A stretch of DNA of 36,779 bases. Origin: Bacteroidota bacterium. Its GTDB lineage: Bacteria > Bacteroidota > Bacteroidia > AKYH767-A > 2013-40CM-41-45. The position numbers and the translations under genes were made by a program. Location: contig JAPLDA010000065.1 of the NCBI GenBank assembly GCA_026391945.1, positions 1-36,779 on the forward strand. The letters run 5' to 3'. The notes below the pieces were generated by a model, which was given only the letters and a program-made list of their open reading frames with translations, ran no database searches and was not told the DNA's origin. This document shows, one piece after another, positions 8,103 to 15,875 of this stretch. The first letter of the stretch is position 1. Every line of letters begins with the position of its first letter.

Positions 8103-9509
8103 ATGAACCAGCAACCAACATCCGGGATTTTGAAAAAACCTTTGCTTGCTTTTTTTTGTATTGCATTCCTTGTGTTGTATGGTATCCTTTCAGCCAACAA
8201 TCGCGTCGCCGCCGATGATTATTATTTTCTAAAACTGGCCGTCAACAATGGAATGTGGGATGGAATGATCGTTTCCATGCATAGCTGGGTGACACGCTGG
8301 GCGGCTATCCTTTTTCTCAATGGAATCCTTCCTGTCTCTTCCGGTTTTCATTCGCTTCTGCCCTATCATCTTTTTACCATTCTTATCTTCCTGTTTGCAT
8401 TGATGAATTTTTCAAAAGCCATCCTTCAAAAATTTTCATCCGTCAAAATTTCATCTGCTACGCTTCTTCTCTACTCCGTTTTATTTTTCGCCTCGTTCTT
8501 CTTTTTCTCCTTCAGTACCGGCGAAACATTTTTCTGGATTACCTCCACAGCGATGTATTTATGGAGCGTCATTTTTTTCATATTCGGATTTTCCATGATG
8601 TTGCAGAAAGAAATAAAATGGCGGAACATTCCTGTTATCATCGGCTGCTTCCTTTTCATCGGCGGTGCAGCCGAATCAGTTTCTATCAACATCCTGATCC
8701 TTGCAGTAATCCTGCTGGGTTACCAGTTTTACAAAAACAAATTCTCCTTCAAAATGTTTTGGAATGAAGAAGGAAATAAAATGGTTCTCCTTGCCGCGTC
8801 AGCCTTGATTTTCTCTTTATGGATCAGCTATTCAGGCGAAGGACGAATGTTGCGCCAGTCAGCATTGCCGCACACCGGAATTCTGAACGGTCTTTATATC
8901 AACATAAAATCACTGGGAAAACTGTTGTTGTTTCAACTGCCACTAAAAATTCATTGGTTCATTTTCCTTTCTGTTCCGTGGATGGTATTGGGCAGACATT
9001 TCTCAAAAAATGAAAATGAAGGATTGGAAAAAATATTTTTTCAATTAGTAAAGTTCTTCGCCGCATTTGTGATGTTGTCTTTCCTCAGTTTCATTCCTTC
9101 TTCCTTCCTCCTTGGTGAAACCGGTCCGTTCAGGACCTGGATTTTGATTTCTCTTTACCTCACCATCCTGTGCAGCGCTACCGGGTTTTACCTCGGCTAC
9201 AAAGCAGACTGGAACGACAAACTGCTTCTACGCTTTTTCAGTGTTTCGATGATGGTGCTCATCCTGCTCACCACCATTCACATCATTCAGCAAAAGGAAA
9301 TCACTTCGGAATATTCAACTGCTGTTGACAAGAGAATCAATGTTCTTGTTCAAATGAAAAACCGAACTGATCAAAGCATCATTGTTCTTGAACCTTTGCC
9401 GCCACCGGGAATGTTGTTCTCTTCGGAAATTTCCGCCGACTCTTCCGCATCACAAAACCAGCACCTGAAAAATTATTTCAACCTGGAACCCGGCGTACGG
9501 AAAAAATAA
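8103..9509 (+). CDS. Polytopic membrane protein, possibly GT-C-like
   Basis: 468 residues with about ten hydrophobic segments. The first membrane helix (about 13-31) is followed by an acidic AADDYYF motif at 36-42 in what would be the first extracytoplasmic loop. An early loop with one or two aspartates is the signature place for catalytic residues of GT-C glycosyltransferases and related DUF6056-like proteins, so a lipid-linked sugar transferase is possible, but I do not recognise the family with certainty. The C-terminal 60 residues are soluble (two LVQMKNRTDQ-type helices and a proline-rich turn). It stands alone: rplT's terminator precedes it and a convergent TPR gene ends 3 bp after its stop. 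Confidence 0.55.
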   Translation: MNQQPTSGILKKPLLAFFCIAFLVLYGILSANNRVAADDYYFLKLAVNNGMWDGMIVSMHSWVTRWAAILFLNGILPVSSGFHSLLPYHLFTILIFLFALMNFSKAILQKFSSVKISSATLLLYSVLFFASFFFFSFSTGETFFWITSTAMYLWSVIFFIFGFSMMLQKEIKWRNIPVIIGCFLFIGGAAESVSINILILAVILLGYQFYKNKFSFKMFWNEEGNKMVLLAASALIFSLWISYSGEGRMLRQSALPHTGILNGLYINIKSLGKLLLFQLPLKIHWFIFLSVPWMVLGRHFSKNENEGLEKIFFQLVKFFAAFVMLSFLSFIPSSFLLGETGPFRTWILISLYLTILCSATGFYLGYKADWNDKLLLRFFSVSMMVLILLTTIHIIQQKEITSEYSTAVDKRINVLVQMKNRTDQSIIVLEPLPPPGMLFSSEISADSSASQNQHLKNYFNLEPGVRKK

Positions 9510-9512
9510 AAC

Positions 9513-10538
9513 CTACCCTTTAACTCTTTTCAACCCGTCCTTTGCCAGCTTGTAAGTCGGGAACAAAGAAAGAGCCTGCTTGTAATCGGCAGCCGCAGCA
9601 GCCACATCGCCCACGCTTTCATAACTGAGTCCGCGGTTGTAATATGCCTGTACAAAATTGGGATCGCAACGGATGGCATCACTGAAATGTTTGATGGCCT
9701 GGTCGTACACCTTCAGGTAAACCAAATGAATGTAACCGAGGTTGTAATGAGCATCCTTATGATTCGGGTCGATCCGGAGAATGGAAGTATAGTCTTCAAT
9801 CGCATTGTTAAACTCCCTGTTCTCCTGGTAATACATGCCACGGTCGTACAGCGCTTCCGTGCTCTTCGGATCCAAATGCAATGCATTGTTGTAATACTGA
9901 ACAGCCAGTTTATTTCGCTTCGACTGGAAAAGAATTCCCAGCTGCATGTAGGCATCGTAATTTTCAGGCTCCTGTTCGACGCAAGTCTGGAAACTGGAAA
10001 TGGCTTTCACAGTATCTCCCGATTCCTTGTACACAAATCCTTTGATGAAATACGCTTTCGCTTTGTGCTTGTCGATTTTCAACGCCTCGTTGGCATACTG
10101 AATCGACTCCTTGTATTTCTTGATGTACAAATGCAGTTCCGCCATCTTCAGGTAAGCGTCGATGTTGTTCGGATCAAGAGCAATACATTTCTGAAAGGCC
10201 TGGATGGCAAACGGAACCTGCAGGTTTGCAAACAAAACATCAGCCTGGATCATGAAATAATCCGCTTTCGTTGAATCGAGTAAAACCGCCTGGTTGATAT
10301 CGGTTGCGGCGAGTTTAAATTTTTTCTCGCCGACATAGATTTTCGCCCGCTGGTACAAAGCATCAGCATCGTTGGGATTGGCAGCAAGCCGCTGATTCAG
10401 CTTTTCATATTCGGATGCTGCCACATCCGTCTTTTGTACGGAAGTATTCTTTTTCTCTTCATTCCTGTTCGGATTACATGAAAGCTGAACAGCTAAAATG
10501 AGAAGTAACATGATTCCGGGCCAGGTTTTCTTTTTCAT
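9513..10538 (-). CDS. TPR-repeat lipoprotein
   Basis: 341 residues from the ATG at 10538. An upstream ATG at 10571 would add 11 residues before the signal sequence and is less likely. The N-terminus MKKKTWPGIMLLLILAVQLSC is a lipoprotein signal with the lipobox cysteine at residue 21. Then come about eight tetratricopeptide repeats in a row (DADALYQRAKIY, IDAYLKMAELH, AKAYFIKGFVY, YDAYMQLGILF, TEALYDRGMYY, KDAHYNLGYIH, VQAYYNRGLSY and one more divergent). TPR arrays are protein-binding scaffolds; no enzymatic domain is present. It is transcribed away from recA, separated from it by a terminator-like inverted repeat. Specific role unknown. Confidence 0.88.
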   Translation of the reverse strand: MKKKTWPGIMLLLILAVQLSCNPNRNEEKKNTSVQKTDVAASEYEKLNQRLAANPNDADALYQRAKIYVGEKKFKLAATDINQAVLLDSTKADYFMIQADVLFANLQVPFAIQAFQKCIALDPNNIDAYLKMAELHLYIKKYKESIQYANEALKIDKHKAKAYFIKGFVYKESGDTVKAISSFQTCVEQEPENYDAYMQLGILFQSKRNKLAVQYYNNALHLDPKSTEALYDRGMYYQENREFNNAIEDYTSILRIDPNHKDAHYNLGYIHLVYLKVYDQAIKHFSDAIRCDPNFVQAYYNRGLSYESVGDVAAAAADYKQALSLFPTYKLAKDGLKRVKG

Positions 10539-10579
10539 CACCGGCAATGTTATAAAATTAATTGCATACAAAATAACAA

Positions 10580-10626
10580 AGACGTCCGGTCGGCGGAAAA
10601 TTCATTTTCCATCAACCCGGACGTCT
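10580..10626 (-). terminator. Nested inverted repeat downstream of recA
   Basis: AGACGTCCGG (10580-10589) and CCGGACGTCT (10617-10626) are perfect 10-bp arms. Between them GGAAAA (10595-10600) and TTTTCC (10605-10610) form an inner hairpin. Read on the minus strand it follows the recA stop by 34 bp and leads into TTGTTATTTTG, a T-rich but not pure tail. Most likely the recA terminator. Confidence 0.65.
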
Positions 10627-10659
10627 TACATAACAATCCTTACGGACTAAAAACTTCTC

Positions 10660-11682
10660 TTAAGCAGTTTCCGCTTCTTTCAGAGCTTCACGTATTTTTG
10701 CTTCCAACTCATCAGAAAGTTCAGGATTATCCAGCAACAACTGTTTCACCGAATCACGGCCTTGTCCGAGTTTGGTGTCGTTGTAACTGAACCATGAACC
10801 GGATTTTTTGATGATGTTCTTCTCCACGCCCAGATCCACGATCTCTCCTACTTTGGAAATACCTTCACCGTACATGATGTCGAATTCGGCCGTCCTGAAT
10901 GGAGGCGCCACTTTGTTCTTCACGATTTTCACTTTCGTACGGTTACCCACCACGCTTTCCCCGTCTTTGATCTGCCCGATTCTGCGAATGTCCAGGCGAA
11001 GGGAAGCATAGAACTTCAATGCATTTCCACCAGTCGTGGTTTCCGGGTTTCCGAACATCACCCCGATTTTTTCACGAAGCTGGTTGATGAAAATACAACA
11101 GCATCCGGTGCGGGAAATGGTTCCGGTGAGTTTGCGCAACGCCTGTGACATCAGCCTTGCATGCAATCCCATTTTGCTGTCGCCCATTTCACCTTCAATT
11201 TCACTTCTTGGAGTGAGTGCGGCTACGGAGTCGATGACGATGATGTCGATGGCTCCGGAACGAATCAGGTTTTCGGCAATTTCCAATCCCTGTTCACCAT
11301 TGTCAGGCTGAGAGATCAGTAGATTCTCCGTGTCACAGCCAAGTTTCTGAGCATAGAAACGATCGAAGGCATGCTCGGCATCAATGAAAGCAGCGATGCC
11401 GCCGTTGCGTTGCGCATTGGCAATGGCATGAATGGCCAGCGTGGTTTTACCGGAAGATTCTGGTCCGTAGATTTCAATCACTCTTCCTTTTGGCAGGCCG
11501 CCGATTCCAATCGCATTATCAAGAGAAATGGAACCGGTTGAGATCGCTTCAATCTGCTCAATCGCCTGGTCGCCCAGTTTCATAATGGTTCCTTTGCCGT
11601 AATTTTTTTCAAGCTTATCAATGGTGAGTTGTAAGGCTTTGAGTTTTTCTTTCGATGTTTCTTTTGCTTCTTGTGTGGACAT
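10660..11682 (-). CDS. recA: Recombinase RecA
   Basis: 340 residues, the family's usual length. RecA forms ATP-dependent filaments on single-stranded DNA for strand exchange and triggers SOS responses where these exist. The Walker A motif GPESSGKT lies at 73-80. Walker B-type [22 protein letters not shown], the L1 and L2 DNA-binding loops (around [10 protein letters not shown] and [18 protein letters not shown]) and the [11 protein letters not shown]-terminal region are all present. The start ATG gives the standard short acidic/lysine N-terminal helix. It lies downstream of miaA on the same strand but 162 bp apart, so probably has its own promoter. A palindrome at 11766-11781 lies in that gap. 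Confidence 0.98.
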   Translation of the reverse strand: MSTQEAKETSKEKLKALQLTIDKLEKNYGKGTIMKLGDQAIEQIEAISTGSISLDNAIGIGGLPKGRVIEIYGPESSGKTTLAIHAIANAQRNGGIAAFIDAEHAFDRFYAQKLGCDTENLLISQPDNGEQGLEIAENLIRSGAIDIIVIDSVAALTPRSEIEGEMGDSKMGLHARLMSQALRKLTGTISRTGCCCIFINQLREKIGVMFGNPETTTGGNALKFYASLRLDIRRIGQIKDGESVVGNRTKVKIVKNKVAPPFRTAEFDIMYGEGISKVGEIVDLGVEKNIIKKSGSWFSYNDTKLGQGRDSVKQLLLDNPELSDELEAKIREALKEAETA

Positions 11683-11765
11683 GGTTTTGAATTTTAGATG
11701 ATAAAATAGAACGTATGAATTAAAAGATTAAAAAAACGATGATTGTAATACAACCAAATGCGTCG

Positions 11766-11781
11766 TTACCAAATATGGTAA
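11766..11781. promoter_or_regulatory. Imperfect palindrome upstream of recA
   Basis: TTACC (11766-11770), six A/T bases, GGTAA (11777-11781), about 85 bp upstream of the recA start. Operator-like in form, but it matches neither the E. coli nor the Bacillus LexA box, and chance is possible. Confidence 0.25.
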
Positions 11782-11844
11782 ATATTTAATTAGCTGCTAC
11801 CGCTGTTGAAAAATTTATTTTTGAGATTGAGATCGCATGAATGC

Positions 11845-12750
11845 TCACCTTTTCAACTCAGCATTGATGAATTCAAGGATTTCTTTTTCCTGGTTTGGCC
11901 TGAACCAGGCGATGTCTTCTTCCTTCCTGAACCAGGTGAGCTGCCGCTTGGAATACCTCCGTGTATTCTGCCTGATGAGGGCGACGGCTTCTTCCAGCGC
12001 TGTCTTCTTTTCCATGTAATCAAACAACTCACGGTAACCGACGGTCTGCAAAGCATTCAATGTCCGTAGCTGGAAAAGTTGCTGCGCTTCTTTCAGCAGC
12101 CCGTTCTTCATCATCTCCTCCACGCGGTTGTTGATTCGTTCATAGACTATGTCACGATCATCGTCGAGGCCGATTTTTATGATGTTGAAATCCCTCTCCT
12201 TCTTTTCTCTCTTGCGGAGTTCAGAGTATTTCAAACCGGTCTGAAGGCATACTTCAATCGCACGGATCAACCGGTGAGGATTGGATCGATCCACCGTTTC
12301 ATAATATTCCGGATCAAGTTCCAACAGTTTTTTTTGGAGGAATTCAATCCCCTGTTCATTCCATGATAGGCGCAGTTCGTTTCTTAATTCAGGATTGCTT
12401 TCAGGCAGTTGATCCATTCCGTTGCACACGACATTCACAAACAAACCGGAACCGCCTACCAATACAGCAGTATCCTGTTTATCAAAAATTTTCCGAAGAC
12501 AAACAAGAGCATCCGTTTCATACTGTCCGACATTGTAAGAATCGTGTATGGAAAGAGAGTCGATGAAATGATGAATGATTTTTTTTCGTTCTGCTTCCGT
12601 TGGCTTGGCAGTGCCGACATTCATCTCTTTATAAAACTGGCGCGAATCGGCGGAAAGAATTTCCGTACGAAAATATTCGGCAAGATGGATCGCCAATGAC
12701 GTTTTGCCAATGGCTGTCGGGCCAACGATGACGATCAGCGTTTTCTTCAC
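11845..12750 (-). CDS. miaA: tRNA dimethylallyltransferase
   Basis: Transfers a dimethylallyl group to N6 of A37 in tRNAs that read UNN codons. 301 residues, full length. The P-loop GPTAIGKTS is at 10-18, the SADSRQFYKEMNVGTAKP block at 33-50 and the DSLSIHDSYNVGQYE substrate region follows; the C-terminus has the RQNTRRYSKRQLTWFRKE block that contacts tRNA. The start codon is GTG (12750); conserved sequence begins immediately. A perfect TAnnTTTG box ends 4 nt before that GTG, suggesting a leaderless or nearly leaderless mRNA. Confidence 0.97.
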   Translation of the reverse strand: MKKTLIVIVGPTAIGKTSLAIHLAEYFRTEILSADSRQFYKEMNVGTAKPTEAERKKIIHHFIDSLSIHDSYNVGQYETDALVCLRKIFDKQDTAVLVGGSGLFVNVVCNGMDQLPESNPELRNELRLSWNEQGIEFLQKKLLELDPEYYETVDRSNPHRLIRAIEVCLQTGLKYSELRKREKKERDFNIIKIGLDDDRDIVYERINNRVEEMMKNGLLKEAQQLFQLRTLNALQTVGYRELFDYMEKKTALEEAVALIRQNTRRYSKRQLTWFRKEEDIAWFRPNQEKEILEFINAELKR

Positions 12751-12754
12751 AAAG

Positions 12755-12762
12755 CAAAGTTA
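12755..12762 (-). promoter_or_regulatory. Perfect -7 box (TAACTTTG) 4 nt before miaA GTG
   Basis: Read on the minus strand, TAACTTTG fits TAnnTTTG exactly, followed by CTTT and the GTG start. No -33 TTG is evident at the usual distance. Confidence 0.5.
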
Positions 12763-12813
12763 GCAGAAAGGATTAGTAAGATGAAGTCTGAAATTACTCC
12801 TGGAAAAGTATTT

Positions 12814-12850
12814 CACGCAGGGAACGCTGAGAAGCAGGGGACGCAGAGGG
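12814..12850. repeat. Degenerate ACGCAGGGA 9-mer repeat
   Basis: ACGCAGGGA, ACGCTGAGA, AGCAGGGG and ACGCAGAGG run contiguously from 12815 to 12849 in the gap between miaA and the next gene. Similar CGCAGAG-type tandem words are common intergenic simple repeats in bacteria. Confidence 0.7.
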
Positions 12851-12893
12851 TTTAACCAGTAACATTTTCTTCCGGACCAACCGGCTGATACCG

Positions 12894-12919
12894 AAAAAAA
12901 AATCCGGATTCAATGAATC
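12894..12919 (-). terminator. Weak terminator of the PRiA4_ORF3-like gene
   Basis: On the minus strand GATTC-ATT-GAATC (12919-12907) is followed after CGGA by nine T (12902-12894). The stem is only 5 bp, so the call is tentative. Confidence 0.35.
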
Positions 12920-12923
12920 GAAC

Positions 12924-13547
12924 TTAAAACTCTTCCCCTTCAGTAGCACCTTCTTCATCGATGAGTTCATCGTCGGCAGTTTCGAGATCGTCGCCTGCAA
13001 CGATTCCTGTTTCATCAGCAGCAACAATCGCTTCATCACCTTCCGTACCTTCCGGAAGCTCTTCTTCCATATCGATCAGCGACTGGTTATCATCAAAATC
13101 TTCCGGATCAGGAACAGCACCGAGGTTGGTTACTCCATATTGTTTCGGCGCTTCACCTGTTACTTTTATGCAGCGCGGATACACGGCGCCCGGGTCTTCA
13201 TTCACCAGGATTTTAATCAGTTCAATATGGAAAGTCCACATGGAAGAAAAATCAAAGATGTAATAAATTTTCTGGTGAGGATCGGCAATGCAATCACACA
13301 GCCTGGTTTTTTTCATGATCAGCACCACGCCTTTTTCTCCGTCTTTTAAATCGCGGGTGGTGATTTCCTTTCCCTTTTTCCAGTAATCATCGCTCATGTA
13401 AAAAGAGGACGGCTTGGCCGGATCAAAGCCAATGGCGCCATGTATGGCCAAATGCAAATCTTCAAACGACTGGGTGGATCGTATTTCTATGTCGCGATGA
13501 ATATCATCGAAATCTTCAAATGTTATTCTGAAACGGTAAACTGCCAT
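12924..13547 (-). CDS. PRiA4_ORF3-like protein with acidic tail
   Basis: 207 residues. The N-terminal 130 residues (VYRFRITFEDFDDIHRDIEI ... FEDLHLAIHGAIGFD ... SSFYMSDDYWKKG ... KKTRLCDCI) fit the plasmid pRiA4b ORF-3-like family (also seen as the IS1096 TnpR-like passenger protein), a ferredoxin-like small domain of unknown biochemical role. From about residue 150 the chain becomes a strongly acidic, low-complexity tail rich in D and E, which looks disordered. A perfect TACTTTTG box lies 23 bp upstream of the ATG. No transposase is nearby, so I see no sign that it is part of a mobile element here. Family assignment is reasonable; function is unknown. Confidence 0.75.
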   Translation of the reverse strand: MAVYRFRITFEDFDDIHRDIEIRSTQSFEDLHLAIHGAIGFDPAKPSSFYMSDDYWKKGKEITTRDLKDGEKGVVLIMKKTRLCDCIADPHQKIYYIFDFSSMWTFHIELIKILVNEDPGAVYPRCIKVTGEAPKQYGVTNLGAVPDPEDFDDNQSLIDMEEELPEGTEGDEAIVAADETGIVAGDDLETADDELIDEEGATEGEEF

Positions 13548-13570
13548 GAACTTCTTTTTCTATTTGCGAC

Positions 13571-13578
13571 CAAAAGTA
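13571..13578 (-). promoter_or_regulatory. -7 box (TACTTTTG)
   Basis: A perfect TAnnTTTG match on the minus strand, 23 bp before the ATG at 13547, giving a short ordinary leader. The -33 TTG is not clear. Confidence 0.5.
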
Positions 13579-13614
13579 GAAATATTTTATTTTGAATGGA
13601 AACCCGAAAACAAA

Positions 13615-15057
13615 TTATTGTTTTTTAGTTTGGGTACTTGTACCTAACTTGTGTTTTTCAGTCAGCCCAAGTTCGGCTCCCTTTCGGATCATGAATTCGT
13701 ATGCCGACAGGAAATCATTCCCGATCTCTCCTTCCAGAATGGCTTCGCGGATGGCACTCTTGATTTCCCCCACTTCCCTTCCCGGTTTGATCCGGAAAAC
13801 AGTCATGATGTCTTCGCCCGACACCGGCGGCTGCCAGTTCCTGACCTTGTCTTTTTCTTCTACTTCCTTCAGCTTGCTTTTTACAACTTCAAAATTCTCT
13901 TTGTACTTTTTTATTTTGTATTCGTTTTTGGTGGTCACATCGGCATGGCAGAGTACCATGAGGAAATCAATGTCATCACCGGCATCAAACAACAACCGGC
14001 GGATGGCTGAATCCGTGACATGATCCATGGCCAGCACAATCGGCCGGAGATGCAGCTGAACCATCTTCTCCACGAATTTCATTTTCTCATTCATGGGCAA
14101 TTTAAAATGCCTGAAAATATGTTTCACCATCCTCGCTCCTTTGTCTTCATGGCCGTGAAACGTCCAGCCGCTCTGTGCATCGTAACGCTTCGTCTGCGGT
14201 TTGGCGATATCATGCAACAGTGCCGCCCAGCGGAGCCACAGATCATCCGTAACCCTGGCAACATTGTCGAGCACCTGCAGCGTGTGGTAGAAATTATCTT
14301 TATGCCCCTGCCCGTTTACGACATCCACTCCATGCAGCAAACACAACTGGGGAAAAATGATTGGCAGCAATCCCGAATCAAATAATAAATTAAAACCGAC
14401 CGAAGGTTTCGGCGACAACATTATTTTGTTGAGTTCATCGGTGATGCGTTCCACGGAAACAATCGACATGCGTTCTTTGTTTTTCATGATGGCCTCCCAT
14501 GCACGTCCATCAATGCTGAAATGAAACTGGGCAGCAAAACGGATGGCGCGCATCATACGCAGCGGGTCGTCGGAGAAAGTGATGTCAGGATCCTGCGGAG
14601 TGCGGATCAGCTTATCCTGGAGATCACCGACTCCGTTAAACGGATCCACCAGTTCACCGAAATTTTTTTCTGTTAAATGAATCGCCATGGCGTTGATGGT
14701 AAAATCCCTCCGCTTCTGATCGTCTTCCAGTGAACCGCTTTCCACGATCGGCTTGCGGGAATCTCTCCGGTAGGATTCTTTGCGCGCGCCGACAAATTCA
14801 ATTTCGAGATCGTGGTATTTGATCATGGCCGTTCCGAAATTTTTAAAATAATTTACATGAACACCATCTCCAAGATGATGGGCAATATTTTTTGCGAGTT
14901 CAATGCCGCTGCCCAGTACCACCACATCAATGTCTTTGGATTCACGCTTCAGGAAAATGTCACGCACATATCCTCCCACCACAAAAGCTTCTGCATTCAT
15001 GGCAGCCGCTTCCTGTGCGATGATCGAAAAAATAGGTTGCTGGAGGTGCTTCTTCAC
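13615..15057 (-). CDS. cca: CCA tRNA nucleotidyltransferase / poly(A) polymerase family with HD domain
   Basis: 480 residues. The class II nucleotidyltransferase head shows VVGGYVRD (26-33) and DIDVVV (42-47), whose aspartates bind the metal ions; RRDFTINAMAI and FSDDPLRMMRAIRFAAQF are the conserved motifs that bind nucleotide and the acceptor stem. A metal-dependent HD domain follows (LLHDIAKPQT ... FHGHEDKGARM). Such proteins add or repair the CCA end of tRNAs; in species with split enzymes one copy may add only CC or A, and that cannot be decided here. The start is GTG (15057), immediately followed by the family's usual N-terminus; an ATG at codon 20 would cut close to the active site. A 230-bp gap with 9-mer repeat arrays separates it from tsaC upstream. 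Confidence 0.93.
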   Translation of the reverse strand: MKKHLQQPIFSIIAQEAAAMNAEAFVVGGYVRDIFLKRESKDIDVVVLGSGIELAKNIAHHLGDGVHVNYFKNFGTAMIKYHDLEIEFVGARKESYRRDSRKPIVESGSLEDDQKRRDFTINAMAIHLTEKNFGELVDPFNGVGDLQDKLIRTPQDPDITFSDDPLRMMRAIRFAAQFHFSIDGRAWEAIMKNKERMSIVSVERITDELNKIMLSPKPSVGFNLLFDSGLLPIIFPQLCLLHGVDVVNGQGHKDNFYHTLQVLDNVARVTDDLWLRWAALLHDIAKPQTKRYDAQSGWTFHGHEDKGARMVKHIFRHFKLPMNEKMKFVEKMVQLHLRPIVLAMDHVTDSAIRRLLFDAGDDIDFLMVLCHADVTTKNEYKIKKYKENFEVVKSKLKEVEEKDKVRNWQPPVSGEDIMTVFRIKPGREVGEIKSAIREAILEGEIGNDFLSAYEFMIRKGAELGLTEKHKLGTSTQTKKQ

Positions 15058-15068
15058 TGGAGGGGATG

Positions 15069-15104
15069 GTTGATTGAGTTGATTAAGTTTATTGTGTTAA
15101 TTAG
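15069..15104. repeat. 9-mer array TTGATTGAG / TTGATTAAG
   Basis: TTGATTGAG, TTGATTAAG, TTTATTGTG and TTAATTAG run in a row from 15070 to 15104. Opposite in orientation to the array at 15201-15290, to which it is partly complementary (GTTGATTGAG versus CTCAATCAAC). Confidence 0.75.
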
Positions 15105-15200
15105 TTTTAGTAAACCAACCACATTCAAATGAGCAATGACTGTTTCACCATCATATTCTTTATATTTTTTTTCACCGGAATAATTACATCCAACCGAATG

Positions 15201-15290
15201 ATCAACTCAATTTACTTAGTCAACAACTTACTCAATCAACTCAATTTACTCAATCAACTCAATTTCTCAGTCAACCAATCAACTCACTTA
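15201..15290. repeat. 9/18-bp array of ATCAACTCA and ATTTACTCA words
   Basis: Alternating 9-mers ATCAACTCA, ATTTACTTA, ACTTACTCA, ATCAACTCA, ATTTACTCA, ATCAACTCA. CTCAATCAAC recurs at 15231 and 15249 (period 18). It runs up to the tsaC stop codon. The plus strand has almost no G outside one or two words. Confidence 0.85.
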
Positions 15291-15863
15291 CTTCCTGATC
15301 ATTTTAAACTCTCCGTTCCTCCCCAGCTTAATGATGGTTGACGGAGAAGATTTCATCCGTTCATTCTGTCGCAAATTTACCACATAATCCACTCCGTTGA
15401 TAATGGCTTCATCAATTTCCGAAAAGCTTGCCGGCGGCTTATTTCCAGAGATGTTGGCAGACGTTGAAACAACGGGTTTCCTGAATTTATGAATCAGCAT
15501 TTTACAGAATTCATCTTTGGTAACCCGGATTCCGAGAGAACCATCTTCTGCGATCAGGTTCTGCGCCACATTCTTTGCTTTGTCATAAATGATGGTGATT
15601 GGTTTATCAGCACATTCGATCAGGTCCCAGGCAACAGAAGGCACTTCCTCCACATACGATTGCAGTCTTGCTTCCTGGTCTAAAAGAATGATCATACTTT
15701 TTGAATCATCGCGTTTTTTCAGATCGTAAATTTTCGAGATGGCTTTTTCATTGGAAGCATCACAGCCGATTCCCCATACCGTATCGGTAGGATACAGGAT
15801 GATACCGCCGCGGTTCAGCACCTCAAGGCATTTTTTTATTTCATCATGTATCTCACTGTTCAT
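15288..15863 (-). CDS. tsaC: L-threonylcarbamoyladenylate synthase (Sua5/YrdC/YciO family)
   Basis: 191 residues from the ATG at 15863; a GTG two codons upstream (15869) is an alternative. The YrdC fold is clear: GGIILYPTDTVWGIGCDA (about 20-37), the KKRDDSKSMIILL ATP-binding lysine region, GSLGIRV and the STSANISGNKPP motif. Members join threonine, bicarbonate and ATP to make threonylcarbamoyl-AMP for the t6A37 modification of ANN-reading tRNAs. There is no C-terminal Sua5 domain, so it is the short TsaC form; YciO paralogues look alike and cannot be excluded. It starts 12 bp after the glycosyltransferase gene stop, so the two are probably co-transcribed. Confidence 0.88.
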   Translation of the reverse strand: MNSEIHDEIKKCLEVLNRGGIILYPTDTVWGIGCDASNEKAISKIYDLKKRDDSKSMIILLDQEARLQSYVEEVPSVAWDLIECADKPITIIYDKAKNVAQNLIAEDGSLGIRVTKDEFCKMLIHKFRKPVVSTSANISGNKPPASFSEIDEAIINGVDYVVNLRQNERMKSSPSTIIKLGRNGEFKMIRK

Positions 15864-15875
15864 CTGCACAAAAAA

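Noticed and set aside
11683-11844. Classical LexA box before recA
   Set aside because: No match to CTGT-N8-ACAG or to the Bacillus GAAC-N4-GTTC type was found; only an unrelated palindrome is present.
12924-13547. PRiA4_ORF3-like gene as evidence of a transposon or plasmid insertion
   Set aside because: No transposase, inverted ends or target duplication are visible, and it lies between housekeeping genes on the same strand.
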